Part shown: piece by piece, positions 19,265-32,600 of the stretch | Layout: each line of letters opens with the position of its first letter | Numbering within the stretch: the first letter of the stretch is position 1 | Assembly: GCA_037043015.1 (NCBI GenBank) | Contig: CM073329.1 | Coordinates: forward strand, 51,448 to 115,447 | Source of the DNA: Bryum argenteum | Taxonomy: Eukaryota > Streptophyta > Bryopsida > Bryales > Bryaceae | Direction: 5' to 3' | Length of the DNA stretch: 64,000 nt | Program-made: the position numbers and the translations under genes | The notes under the pieces: generated by a model | What the model was told of the DNA's origin: nothing | Database searches by the model: none | The model's input: only the letters and a program-made list of their open reading frames with translations

Positions 19265-19600
19265 TGCTAGTTTAGGGTCGTCCCGGACCGCGGGACCTCA
19301 GCTTCTGAACGATCGTTAAGAACCATGTAATGCATAGACGAAGATGTACAAGAGACCGCTAGTTTAGGATCGTTCTGGACCGCGGCACCCAGCTTCTGAT
19401 CCACCGTCGGAAACCATGTAAATCAGCAAGGATGAAGGGCGTGCTAGTTTAGGGTCATCCCGGACCGGGATTCCGAACTCCATAACGACCGTCGAGAACC
19501 ATGTTACTCATAAACTATGAGTGACAAGGGCGTCTTGGTTTAGGGTCGACACTGGAGCACACGACCGAAGATCTGAACGACCACTCAAAACATTTGAATG
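19265..19600. repeat. Degenerate ~88-bp tandem array
   Basis: CTAGTTTAGGGTCGTCCCGG-type units start near 19265, 19357, 19443 and 19531, each ending in GAACCATGT. One outlying copy starts near 18988. Spacing is 86-92 bp. I recognise no gene from 19600 to 20763. The open frames there (for example 20407-20760 plus) have no familiar motif. Confidence 0.7.
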
Positions 19601-20763
19601 TCGAGGCTCGAGTATTGGGCGGGGTATTGGGCGACCCAGAAGCAAGATACAAGCAGAGACGAGCACAAATGAGACCTTGAATCTGCGAAGAATTCTACTC
19701 CTTGTGTTTGGGATGGGAGTCCAAATTTATTAAAAAGCATGAAGTCCAACTTACGTGTGAAGCGTTTGGGACTAGACAAACACAGTTGTTAATTTTTGAT
19801 GAACATGAAAAGAAGGAAACTGCCCTAGTGACTCGGACGAAGTCTGAGCAATTGCTTTCTCTAACTAATTATTGCTGACGAGTACGGTGTATAGAGTTGT
19901 TGCCGTCGAAGACGACGGAGGCCGCAACGGTCGAGCTCGTGCATGCTCTCTTGATTACTTGTAGGAGGCTCGCCGGCACACAAAGTTTCACGCTTAATCG
20001 AGCAGCCGCCACACCAGAGTGAGTGTGAGGACACCAAGTCATGGAAAATCCGAGGGTCGCAATAAATCCTTGTGGGACAGTAGTCAAGTGGGTGCAATGA
20101 GGGGGGAGGGAGGCATGAATATGGCATGAATATGAAAGGGACGAGGAAGTGCACAAAGTATTAGAAGGCAATACTCACCGTAAACGTTGAGCATCCAAGG
20201 CGTTGAGTATCGAAGGCGTCACATGTATGTCACTGCGCCGTCGCCATCGCAAAAACCGGTGCCTTCCGCGGTGTCCGGGACGGAGGAACCCCGGAACCTA
20301 CGGTATCGACGATACCATTGACAGGATTGTGCTGCACACTACATTAGAGACGAGGCATTACTGTGGACACCTTGCGAGGAGTGAAATAGTCGGCTCCTCT
20401 TTGTGAGTGCGAGGTTGGAATATAATCCAAGTTCTCCAGAACAAGCGATCGGTCCGTGTACTTGGCACAAACTCGGACTTTTATACCGAACCCCGTTGCA
20501 TGTGGCGTACGGTCAGGCATTTGGCCGTTGAATTTTTGCATCAAGGTCATGTAGCGTGGAATGTTGAGTCCGGACCTGACTGTGTGGAAAATGTACTTCG
20601 CCACAGACTGGCAGAGCTTTTGATCGTTGGAGTTGCCTTGGTAGACGATGGGAATATTGCATTGAACCGAGGGTTGAGCAGTGCCGATTCGGGGCTAGAG
20701 TCTACGAGGAGGGTGTTGGACGCATTTGGACATCTGGGCTGGCCCCACACCATCTTGTGAAGG

Positions 20764-21138
20764 ACCTTAACCCTTAAACGTCTAAGGTGACCCGAGGGGT
20801 CCTTTTCCAACATAATCTTCTCTGTAGTTCTCAATGTACTCAACTTTTCACTTATATTTTGATGTCAAACTGGTCACCTTCTTCTGATGCATTCAAAAAG
20901 TGAAATTTTAGAATTCAAATCACAATTTGTATGAGTGATTTTGTGCTTTGAAAGGATTATGGTAGGTAGGTTGGGGTTGTACAATACTTGTAGGAGGTTG
21001 CAAGCTCATCATTGATTGGATCATTCATGATGCCCAAGTTCAAAAAGTGCACTATTCATGATGCCCGAATCCAAAAGATGCTGTGATCCAATACTGGGCT
21101 GCCCAAATCCGTATAGCTAGACCTTTAAGGGTTAAGGT
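20764..21138. mobile_element. Probable MITE, 375 bp, next to the AP-4 beta gene
   Basis: ACCTTAACCCTTAAACGTCTA (20764-20784) and its inverse, TAGACCTTTAAGGGTTAAGGT (21118-21138), pair with one mismatch. The interior is noncoding. I found no clear target duplication. It ends 167 bp before the AP-4 beta start codon, so it may form part of that promoter or 5' UTR. Confidence 0.55.
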
Positions 21139-21305
21139 GCAGCCTGTCTTGTGGGTGCCCGACATGCGGGATGTACTGTTCTTCGTCTTCCCCCCTGTTC
21201 TTCCGTTGTTCTTCCTCCCTCTCTCCCCCTGTTCTTCACCCTCCCCCCCCTCTCTCCCCACCCACTTCCTCTCCGTGTCGGGATTCACGTATCTCCTACC
21301 TCACT

Positions 21306-24300
21306 ATGAATGCCGATCCTTCTGCTCGCAAGGGCGAGCTCGCCGACCTCAAGGCGCAACTTCGCCAGCTGGCGGGCAGTCGGCAGCCGGGAGTCGATTC
21401 CCTCAAGCGCGAGCTCTTTTCCAAGGTCATCTCCTACATGACCATCGGCATCGACGTGTCCTCTCTTTTTTCCATGATCGTGATGTGTTCCGCCACTTCT
21501 GATCTCGTCCTCAAAAAAATGTGCTACCTCTACGTTGGCAATTACGCTCGTGGCCATCCCGATCTTGCCCTTCTTACCATCAATTTCCTCCAGAAGGACT
21601 GCCATGACGACGATCCCATGATCCGCGGCCTCGCCTTGCGTAGTTTGTGCTCCTTGCGCGTCCAGAACCTCCTCGAGTATCTCATTGGTCCTCTGCGCTC
21701 TGGTCTCAAGGACGGCGTTGGTTACGTTCGCACAGTGGCTGCTATGGGCGTCCTCAAGCTTTATCGTATCGCGCCCTCTCAGTGTACCGAGAATGAGTTT
21801 CCTGCCATGCTTAGGGCTTTGCTTCTCAATGATCCCGATGCTCAAGTACATCTTCTTTCCCCTCTCAATTTCCTTATTTCTCTCATTCAAGTTTTAGGGC
21901 ACGATGTAGCTCTTCCGTCTCTCTGATCCTCAATTACGTTAAGTTCAGTATGTCACTGAACTTTTCGCGGGGTTTTCAGCTTCTGACCTCGCATTTGACG
22001 CCCCTGTGCCCTTCGCCTGCTGTCAGCACTTGTTCTTCCTTTTGGGAATGGCATTGACACTGAACGGACCTCTGTCCTTGGAACCCTGATTTTTCTCTTC
22101 TGAAATTGTATCGCTCTACTCGATACAGGAATTTGTAGTATACATACTGCACAAACGCAACAGGTCCGTTTGATGAGGATAAAACAGATGACCTCTCTGA
22201 TTTGGATATGCCAACAATCAGGACGGTGTTCCGCGTGGGAGAGGTTGATTTTTTAGTTAACACTAAATTTGGCAGGTGGTTGCGAATTGCTTGTGTGCGC
22301 TTCAAGAAATCTACACTGCCGAGGCGAATGTTTCTCCGGAGACAGCTGCCAGGGATAGAGAACATCTGCTTAGCAAGCCTGTCATATACTCTCTTCTAAA
22401 CAGGTGAAACTATGCAGATTTGGAATTTCTTGTTCTTCATCGATCACATATTTCACCTATTCCAATGTATTCTCAATTTCATGTATGTTCATGACCCCAC
22501 GGCTACGGCTTGAAGTTGCAGCTCATCTTGTAACATGCAGAGTGGCTGCCCCCGTTTGTGGCTGCCTCCGTTTGAGGTTTGAAAATCGTAGTACTTGATG
22601 GAATATTATTTCTTACTTCGCAGTCTTGGAGAAGGAAAGGCATTTTTTCTTGCCTTCAATTCATAAGAGTATGTTGTGGTGCAGGATAAAGGACTTCACT
22701 GAATGGGCTCAGTGTTTAGTCTTAGACATCGTCTCAAAGTATATACCATCTGATTCCGATGAGTCCTTCGACATGATGAACATTCTCGAGGACAGATTAC
22801 AGCATACAAACAGCGCTGTTGTGCTGGCCACAATCAAAGTTTTCCTTCACCTGACCATTTCAATGGCCGACATTCACCAGCAAGTATGCCCTCCTTCCAC
22901 CTGTTTCTTTGGGGATAAGGGTCCTTGATTGTAAAGCTTTAGCTTGCAAGTGTTGTGCACTTTAAGATTGCAGTTGGCTGCAGCTGAACCTGAATTAAAT
23001 TTTCTGAATTCAACTGCGCAGGTGTATGAGCGAATAAAAGCACCTCTGTTAACATTAGTTAACTCCGGGAGCTCTGAACAAACGTATGCAGTTCTCAGTC
23101 ATTTACACTTGCTTGTTCTGAGGGCTCCTACGCTGTTCTCCAGTGATTACAAACACTTCTACTGCCGGTATAGTGACCCAAGCTATGTAAAGAAACTGAA
23201 GCTGGAGATGCTTACTGCTGTAGCCAATGAAACAAATACTTATGAGATTGGTAAGTGTGACGACTCTGGATTTGGTGGTGAATAGAATCTTGACCTGGAC
23301 ATTTGTAATTGCTCATCACATGAGCTCAAGTTTGCTCTTCATTCTAGGTTTACTGGTTTTAGAGCACTCAATTCGTCTATTCTCAAGTAGTACCGAAGTT
23401 GACAGAATGTCTTTGTGACGATTGACAGTGACGGAGCTTAGTGAGTACGCAGCAAACGTGGATGTAGCCATAGCCCGGGAATCCATTCGTGCTGTGGGGA
23501 AAATTGCATTGCAACAGTATGACGTCAACGCCATCGTTGATCGGCTGCTTCAGTTCCTTGAAATGGAGAAGGACTATGTGACAGCAGAAACTTTGGTTAG
23601 TATTGTCTGCCGTTCCTTCACGGATCCATCGTTGTTCCAGTCCTGTCCCTCACCTCTGTCCTCTTTAGAGCAATGGTGAAAACCATGAGTGTGCTGCATA
23701 CTGTGTAGCTTTTGCTCCTAATGACTGCAACCACAAGGTCGCTAGATTATTTCAAAGTTTGGGGCCAACTTGTTTCAGATTGGATATGATGTTAGAGCAA
23801 GCAAGTATTCGTATCAACTAATCTACTAAATGGTTTTTGACTAGGTACTGGTGAAAGACCTCCTCCGTAAATACCCTCAATGGAGCCATGATTGTATTGC
23901 AGTGGTTGGCAGCGTGAGCAGCAAAGCTGTGACTGAGCCAAAAGCAAAGTCCGCGTTAGTGTGGATGCTAGGCGAGTATGCCTATGACATGCCTGATGCT
24001 CCCTACATCTTGGAGGGTTTCATCGAGAACTGGATCGAGGAAGACTCTGCTGAGGTGATCTTCTAGTCGTGCAGCAACGGTCAATCTGACTTTCCTTGTA
24101 TTGAACCCTATTAGTTTCTAATAGCACTCATTCTTAATTCTAGTGTTTTGCAGTTCATTGGGTGTTTCTACTGGTAGACCTCAATATCTTGCTATTTGTT
24201 GGAGATGCTAGCTAGTTCTTTAGAGCCGACGCAATCCACAATTATACTTTTGCAGGTAAGACTGGAGCTTTTGACGGCAGTCACGAAGATTTTTTTCAAG

Positions 24301-27075
24301 AGGCCCCCTGAAAGCATCAAAATGTTAGGTGCTGCACTTTCGGCTGGACTTGCTGACGTTCACCAGGTAAAATGCATGTGATGCAGCAGTTTGAAATTGC
24401 TCTCGCGGTGATATAAGCAGACTTAAATGATGTCCGTCATCATAATTCTGCTCTGAGCAGTAAATGCTTTTTAACGGGACTATCAGTATGTTCCCCGATG
24501 TACATATATGCGAATGATTAAGTGATATGAGCTTATGAGTTACGGTAGTCAGGCCTTAGAGCGAAAGAATAAGCTGGGTTGGACATCAACGATTAAGATG
24601 TCTAGAACCATTTACCGTGGAGTTAGAAAAGTATCATGAAGGTTCAGGGTCTTGCAACTTAATCTTAGTGTATGATTTTTAGTATTTTGAATGCACAGAG
24701 TCCTTTTCGACTTCTTCTTACCGTATAACCCTGACCCATTCTCCATCCTTGTGACACTTTTAAGGAAGTTTATTGTAAACGCCTTGACGCCACTGTAAGA
24801 ACTACATGCTTTTGTGGTGTGGATCATCGTTGGCTATATTCGAGGGAGGTGGATTGGGATTGGGTCTGTCTGCCCTAAAAATCTCTATATAATTCTCGGT
24901 ACACAAAAGTGGTGGTCGTCTTTCGGAAGCGGGTTATGTACAATCAATTCGCGCATCATGAATATATTTTTTGTAACAAGTAGGCCTGAATATGTCTGGA
25001 TAGACAAACATGTATACATACACAAAGACGAGATAGGTGTATGTGTGTGTATACACATCAATGTTAGCCACTCAGAATAAACATGTTTGTTTGTACATGC
25101 CTTCATTTTGAATAGATGTCATTAATAGAAATGTCTGTTGAATATTGCAGGATGTGCATGATAGGGCTATTCTGTATTATAGGTTACTGCAGCAGGGTGT
25201 GGAGGTAGCTGAGCAAGTTGTGAACCCCACAAAACAAGCTGTTTCAGTTTTTGCAGACACGCAGAGCAGCGAAATTAAGGACCGGATATTTGATGAGTTC
25301 AACAGTTTATCTGTTGTTTATCAACAGGTGTGTTCATTTGTGTAGTTGTTATTTTCGTAACTGTGTTACCATCTTCTGTGTGTTTTCTTCTTCGTGTGAC
25401 AAAGTTATCGACTAACCTGTTCTGTTATACAGCTATAGTAGTAATATATAATGGATTTTAGCGTATCAAAGTGCAATAACTTAACATGTTTGACAGTATG
25501 TAACCTTGAATAATATGCACATCAATTCATTTGGAGTAGCGAGGGTTTTTTTTGGCTCGATCTGTTTTTAAAACCCAGAAGCGGAGTGACCAGCTGAGCT
25601 TCTTGATTAGGTGATGATTCAGGGCTTGCATGGAAGATTTATGATGATACTCTTTGTTGTGTGCAGCCTTCTTACATGTTCTTGGACAAGGAAGTACGTG
25701 GGCCAATTGAGCTAGCAGATGATTCTGGAATGTTACCCATGGGACCGACTATTGCGGATGATGTGCTGCCGAGCCAACTAGTGGATGCTACTGATAATGA
25801 TCTTCTTTTAAGTGCATCCGACAAGGAAGAAAGCGTTGCAGCTGCTAGCAATGGTTCTCACTATAGTGGTCCAGACTTGGCCGGCTTTGAAAGCTCATCT
25901 GCTACTCCAAGGTGAGTTGAGTTTTCATGCGATATATTGAACTTTCAGAGTATCTGTTTGATCTGCTCGAGACCAAAAATTGCATCGATGTATGTCAGCA
26001 CTCGTTTCTGGATTATCTCACTTATACACGACTCAGATTTTTTACTAGTTGACGATGACAACGAACCATGCCTATCTGGATGATTGATCACTCAATTCAA
26101 AATCTAGAAGATAGTTTCCATGCCATGAACCAGAGACTGAATGCTCCTAACACTCTACAATGCCCTTGGAATCTACCACTGCAAGCTTATCGGTATTTGG
26201 ACTCGATAGCAAGATATGCTTCAAAAAATCCATGTTGTTTTTATTTTTATTTTTATTCTTTGTCTTTGACGTCTCATTCCACCTCCCATTCTGTATAGGT
26301 CACAGCCATCATCTTTCTCTACCTCAACTTCCCAGGCCACGACGACATCAGCTCCAGCTGCCACTTCTTTACTGGACTTCGAAGACTTACTTGGCTTGAA
26401 CACTTTGGAAGTGTCTGCACCTGTTTCAACTTCTTTGAAGCTCAAGGTCAAACCGTCCTTGGTTGCTCAAGCTTTCCAGCGGAAGTGGGGTCAACTTGCA
26501 GTTGCCTCAACATTGGTAAATATCCATGTACTCTTATCTGTTCACTGGAGGACCTTACAGATTTGTTGATTGGTGGAGTGTACAAAATGCCATATTGGTG
26601 ATGAGTTTTTGCACTTCTTATTCCTTTCGGACTTTCTAGGACACGTCTGTCTAGGATCAAATCAGATTGCTTTGTTCTTTTAACCAAAAGAAGATCATAG
26701 CGCCGCAAATTAATGCAAGTTCGGGGTTGAATCTGCAATTAATGAATTTTCTGCTGAATATTGTATCCTCGTCGCGAGCAGGATCATACATTGTCAAGCC
26801 CGGCGGCTTTACCAACTCCACAACCACTCATTACGCACATGCAAGCCAACTTGGTGGAAGTTATGGCCTCAGGTGGGAAGGCTCCCGCATTCAAATTCTT
26901 CTTTTATGCCCAAGCAGCTGATGCTCCACCTACAGGAGGCTTTTTCTTGGTGGAATTGGTAGTCAACACATCAACCGGATCCTCTCAAGCGAAGATAAAG
27001 GCAGATGACGCTTCTTTAGCGCCTGCGTTTCGAGAGTTGTTCCTTGAGATATTGAACTCATTTGGCTCAATATAA
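21306..27075 (+). CDS. AP4B: AP-4 complex subunit beta (beta-adaptin 4)
   Basis: This is the large beta subunit of the AP-4 adaptor, which sorts cargo at the trans-Golgi network together with epsilon, mu and sigma. Eleven exons join in frame to 838 aa, close to the Arabidopsis length: 21306-21845, 22276-22403, 22685-22883, 23022-23250, 23429-23595, 23845-24054, 24256-24366, 25151-25327, 25667-25911, 26299-26515, 26782-27075. All introns are GT-AG. The adaptin N-terminal solenoid is well conserved (RSLCSLRVQNLLEYL, LNDPDAQ, KHFYCRYSDPSYVKKLKLEM, ARESIRAVGKIALQQYDVNA, ADTQSSEIKDRIFDEFNSLS). A Ser/Thr-rich hinge follows, then a beta2-appendage-type C-terminus (FKFFFYAQAADAP). The start is the ATG opening MNADPSARKGEL. 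No breaks are seen. The AP-1/2 beta subunit is excluded by the hinge and appendage. Confidence 0.93.
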
Positions 27076-28358
27076 GAACAATATTTCTAAATGTCTCTCA
27101 ACTGGTCTGAACTTTTCACTTAGACTATCGGCAGGATACTGATCCACCCTCTTGTAGGGAGCCTGTACGGGAGTGATTATCTATGTCAATATGAATGAGG
27201 GGTCGTGATATTGCTGTGTTGCCCATCGACGACTTGATGCGGCCTGCTGAAGTCAATAGCAGCATAGCCCAGCGCTGGATTCTGCTGCACCCCTGCACTC
27301 CTGACAAAAAAAATAAAAAATGAGGAATATAGTAACGGGAGAACAAAGGAACATGAAAACATGATACAAAGAAAGAGGGAGCATAGTAATAGGAGAACGA
27401 AGGTGCAAGTGTATGATGGCTCTAGCGAAGTGCTCAAGTTGAATTAAAGTTGCACTTGCTGGTACACGGGTTTTGACACTGGTATTTCTCTAAAAACATA
27501 GAAACATTGAGGTACTAGGGATACCCCGCATTTTAAGTGTCAAAGGGACATCTCCAAAACAATTTCCCCAAAGACACCATGTTTGAGATTTAAGTGTCTT
27601 TTGACATTCTTTGTGGCAAAATATGCCCCCCAACCTACCGAATGAGTCCACCCTAAGAAAGTAAGCAATCAAGACTAAGTGTACTCAATATTTATTAGTG
27701 GAGGATAATTACTTAGAGACTATTACCATACATTTACCTCAGGATTGACTGAATACAATTAACTATATCAGTGTCCAGATTTTTGAAGTAGAAATTTCAA
27801 AATCATGTTCTTGACTCTTAAAAAATCCTTAGAATTCAAATGGGTTTTGGGGATTTCAAGCAGCCCGTTTGAAGGTGTTGAATTCAATATTTTTGCGTGA
27901 GATTTTTACCCACTGCTCTCTATATTGCAAAGTCTATGTGGTTAAATTTCAGGTTTCAAGTCCAAAACGGGCAATTTAAATTTAGTGTATTTTAAAATTA
28001 TATTTTTGAAATATGTTCATTACCAAACCAATAATCAAATTCTAAAGTGATCTAAGTCAAACAGGTTACCATTTTTACAAGGGTAGCCCTCAAAAATTAC
28101 AAAAACAATCTTAAGAATTTCTCATGATTTATCAATTTATTCTTTAAATTTTTCAAAATTTGAGAAATAGGAATTTCCAAAATAGCATTTCTAAAAATTC
28201 ATAAACTCATGAAGGCACCTACTGACCATTTAACATTTTTTAGAAAATTAATATATATAACTTGGTGCATGTATTTCTATATTGTTGTTTTAGAATTTCT
28301 TCTAGAATTCTTTTTTTTTTAGAATTCATTTTTAAAAAATGTTAAAAAAGTCTCTAAC

Positions 28359-28398
<40 letters not shown>

Positions 28399-29690
28399 AA
28401 AACAAACCCACATGTATTATCGGTTATATTATATTCTGCACACATTCACTATTGAAATTGAAACAAACATTAAATGAAATCTGAAAGAATGATCTAAAAT
28501 ATAACAATCACTATTTGATAAACTTTAGATGAAGTGGTTTACGTGGTTAATGTGATTTATGCTTTATCTATTCATGCAGGACAAGCCGTCACGGTCATGT
28601 TTTAGGAAGTATGGGCATAAGAGAGCCCCCTCAATAATGGCTCCAATTTCAGATTATCCAATAAGTAGCGAAATTTGTGAATTTGAAGGTGGACATTTAG
28701 GTGCTTCCTCGCATTCCATTATTGGTACTGCTCCATCTTAGAGCAATCTCCCTTCAGTGAGTTCTGAACTGAGTAATGGTGTTCCTACGCAATTGGAGGT
28801 TTCAGTTTTGATGCATCCGATTCCCTCACACTTTTGGCAGTCACTGAAAGTGATAGTTGGTTAGATAGTTCGTCAGTCACTGTATGGCAAGGCTGGTCAT
28901 AAGTCAAGGTTGGAAAATCCACTACAAACACCAGCATACTACCAATCATTCAACTTTTCATTGCGCACAGCAAACCGTGATGTTCAATGAAACCTACAAC
29001 AGTCTTACAGTGCCATAACCTCTTCTGGTGAATTTCTTCACCACTATATGAACGGAGGAAATTAGCATTCACAAGAATTCTCAAGAATAATCTCAAATAC
29101 ATGTGATGACTGTGGGGAAAATATATCACTTTGGGTAAAATGTTCCAGATTTCCTAGGAAATTATAGACAACGATACATAACGTAGTCAGTGTAACTACC
29201 GTGAATAATATCCAAAGGTATTGTAGATTTGTAGTCCCCAGTTCTCGGTACTTGCCAACCAGAAAAGAATCCACGATGTCGCCCAAAGCCCAATTGATGC
29301 ATCGTATTTCGCCTCAGACATCTCCCGGACAACCAAACTTGACGTATAGTTGCGGTGTAGAACTAACGTATCGACCATTTCCTCGGAAAGAGCCAAGCGA
29401 GGCCTTTCCGAAGTCTTCCCGAAGTTACACAAGTGCGTCTCTCTTGAACTCCAAGCGTCTCCATAATTTTGAGACACAGTGGGTACTGCGAAAAGGAATG
29501 AGGCCAATCTGAACCACAATGGTGGTTCAATGAAACTCCACTCCTGCATACCCCTAAGATATGGCCTACATGAATCTAAAGCTCAGTGCATCGAAGATGT
29601 ATGACATTAACAGGTCCTCTTCGTGAATATTATCATACACAGAGGAGATCAAGAGTAGATGTCAAGATCAAAGAGAGCAAAAATCTACCA
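27076..29690. other. Intergenic region between convergent genes; AT-rich repeats
   Basis: It holds AP-4 beta 3' sequence, then AT-rich DNA (27700-28560) with a dispersed noncoding repeat (27920-28100 resembles 35300-35400 and 43690-43900). An open stretch at 28559-28741 has no motif I recognise. 29000-29690 is probably the 3' UTR or flank of the WDR20-like gene. Confidence 0.5.
28361..28397. repeat. ATT microsatellite
   Basis: About 12 uninterrupted TTA/ATT units. Confidence 0.95.
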
Positions 29691-32600
29691 TCATTGCCTC
29701 AGGTGCGAAATGCCGCCTTTCCCTGGTGCCAATACTTTATCCTTGACTCCCGCAGTCGCATAAACCTCCGAAGCGTGAACGGGCAGGTTGTCGCTATGAC
29801 CTGGCCTATCCCATATTTTAAGATGGCCTTCGTGGCAGGCTGTTACGATCGCTTCCTTCGAAAATAGAAGTCCAGATAACGGCTCTGCATGTACACGGTG
29901 TGCCATCACAGGAGCCAGCTTGGGCACCTCTTTCCTGGCAGGAGCATGGCGTAATGGACCTGCTGAGTGCAGTGCCCCATCCCAATTTGCACCCTGGTTG
30001 GTAGACAACATGGAAGGAGAGCCGCCTGAAACTGGTGTCATGCGCAGGGGTACAACCACTTCGTCCATAGACAAATCCCACAGGAGCAGCTGTGTATCCT
30101 GTATAAAAGAAGTCCACAATGCTTTGGAGTTAGAGTGGAATGCAACTACTTCTTGTGACAGTGATTCAATCCATGGACGTCCAACAGAGGATCCATGCAG
30201 GTCACATACTTCCACCTAGCTCTCCCAACCTATATTTGATGTAAGTTGTACCAAGAACACCAATACAAGCTGGCTAGAAGTAACGCCCGGCAACATTACA
30301 TTACATGCAGAACTGGCAAAAGATGCACAGGATCCAGCATAACAGAAACGAAGTACTTCTGATGACGAGAGTCGATGTACCTGCCCAACAGAGCCGAAGC
30401 GGTAGGTCGTAACCTCTCCTGCTCCAGTGTCACCGGTGGGTGCATCCCAGTAGGGATCGAAGGCCACCGCACTCACCTGCAACCGTCCCGACCAGATTTC
30501 ACATCCTCAATATCCAAAGCAGAGAAAGAACGAACACATTTCTACGTGGCTCTCTAGGTTGTCTCAGCAGAATCGCTCTTCTACAGAAGGGACGTAGCAT
30601 ACACATTGTAGACGAATAGAACAGAGCGAGTCACAACATTGAGACAGCTTAAACATTGATTTAGTACCCATGAATTATGTCCCTCTCCCCATGCAACAAC
30701 AGCTTGGTCTTCCATACTCCATACTTGTACAAGGTCGTCTTCCCCACCTGTCAAGATATACTTCCCATCCGGGCTGCCAAGGCCAGCCACGTCATTATAC
30801 CAGGTCAGGCCATTACATTGAGTGAACGATATGGCCTTCAGCAGAACGAGAGAAACTGCAGCACTTGGAATCGAGTTTGGGACAATACCTCCATGAACAG
30901 CAAAGCAAGGCACCAAAATAACTTTTACAACCACATAAAAGGGTCTCTTTCGCATAATCAAAAACCCGCAAATAACCTGACACATAAAAGGACAAAGTCA
31001 ACCCCAAATAATCAAGAACATTTACAGCACAACACCTATTCTCCGAAACAGATACTGAAAAAAAGGTCATTACTACACTGACCAAAATAACAAGCAGACA
31101 CAATTAATGCCTGAATATTGATTTTCAGGTGCAATGTCTGAAAATCCATCGATATTCCAAGACGAGCAACTGCATTCTTGAACTTGTGGGATAGAACGTA
31201 CCATCCCGACCTACTGCAGCCAGATAAGCACCATCCCGAGAAAAAGCAAGTCCATTGATAGAGCCCTGGCACACATGCCATCTGGCAATTGGGTTGCTCT
31301 GCAGATTGAATTATCAACCATAGTCCTGTCATTGTGGGCCATAAAACAAACACTACTAAATCCTTCCCAAATTTCAAATTCTGTTGCATTTGATCATGTT
31401 ATCCAACGGCAAAGATGGACTTCAAGCACATCTCAGGAAAATGCTAGATATAAGGAAGTGATAATTTGTTGAAGGTACCTTACTAGACCTCGCATGTGAA
31501 ACATGAAACTGAGCCACGTCTTTGACAGGAGGAAAGGGAGCATCTCCACTACCATCTTTAGTCTGCCACAATTTTACCATCTATTCAGAATCCATCATGC
31601 TCAAAACGTTCCCTGTAGTAAGAGAAATAAAATACATTGACTGCAGAATTCAAGCCAATGGGAGAAATAAAACTAGGCAAATACAAACACAGCTTGTAAC
31701 CTGCAGAACTAAACTTTGAAGAATAATTTGAAAGGTCAGATGATGACATTCAGATTTATCAGATGATGACATTCAAAAGCGACGCGACCCAAACGAAACA
31801 TTCTTAACTGCTCCAGCTCACCGTTCCATAAACATACTACAGCTGCTAATTTCCAAAGTAGGAACACCTACAGTTGAAAGGAGGAAATGTCTACATTTTT
31901 TTGAGGATCACAGAAGAGATGAGGCTTTAAAAATTCAAGTTCGTAGTGAGGCCGATCTTACTTTGTCATACACAAAAAGATTGCCATCCGCATGAGCTGC
32001 CACGAAAAGGCCTTCGACGTTTGGGACATGCGAAACCGCAGTGCACCGACTGCAAAAACACGATGTCGATCTGTTATACCAGTGCTAGTACGCCAACCCA
32101 CTCAACCTCAAAATCTATAAGCCATCCCATCTGATTTCCAAGGAGTATCATAACAATTCATCCAAATCAGACGTAAGCTTGCACACTGATTATGCAGTAA
32201 AAACACCAAATGGCAGTAATGATGATATATTCCTGTGCAATCCGAGTAAATCTGTATCAAGATTATATCCAAACAGCAGATATCCGAACACCAGCACACT
32301 TCCGGTCGAACTGAAATAGTTACCGACTACTTGTGCAACCTCAACATACTTGTGCGACCTCCACCATCTAGAAACAAAGCAAGGTGGCCGTACCTGCTGT
32401 TGATCGAGCCATCTTTATTGAAGTGCATAGCCCCAACTATCTTTTTCCCCGAGTCTTGCAATTGCTGTCTAAGGGATGCACTGTACACTGCATGAAAGAT
32501 AAATGATGGTTCAGACTAGGAGACTCGGATCAACTGTTCACTGCTGCCTTCTTCCGAGATCCAAAAGAGGCAAAGTATACAAAATAAATAAACCATGAAA

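Noticed and set aside
20203-20760. Two adjacent plus-strand frames, possible gene
   Set aside because: No recognisable motif or supporting splice structure, and it lies among repeats and a MITE. Left unannotated.
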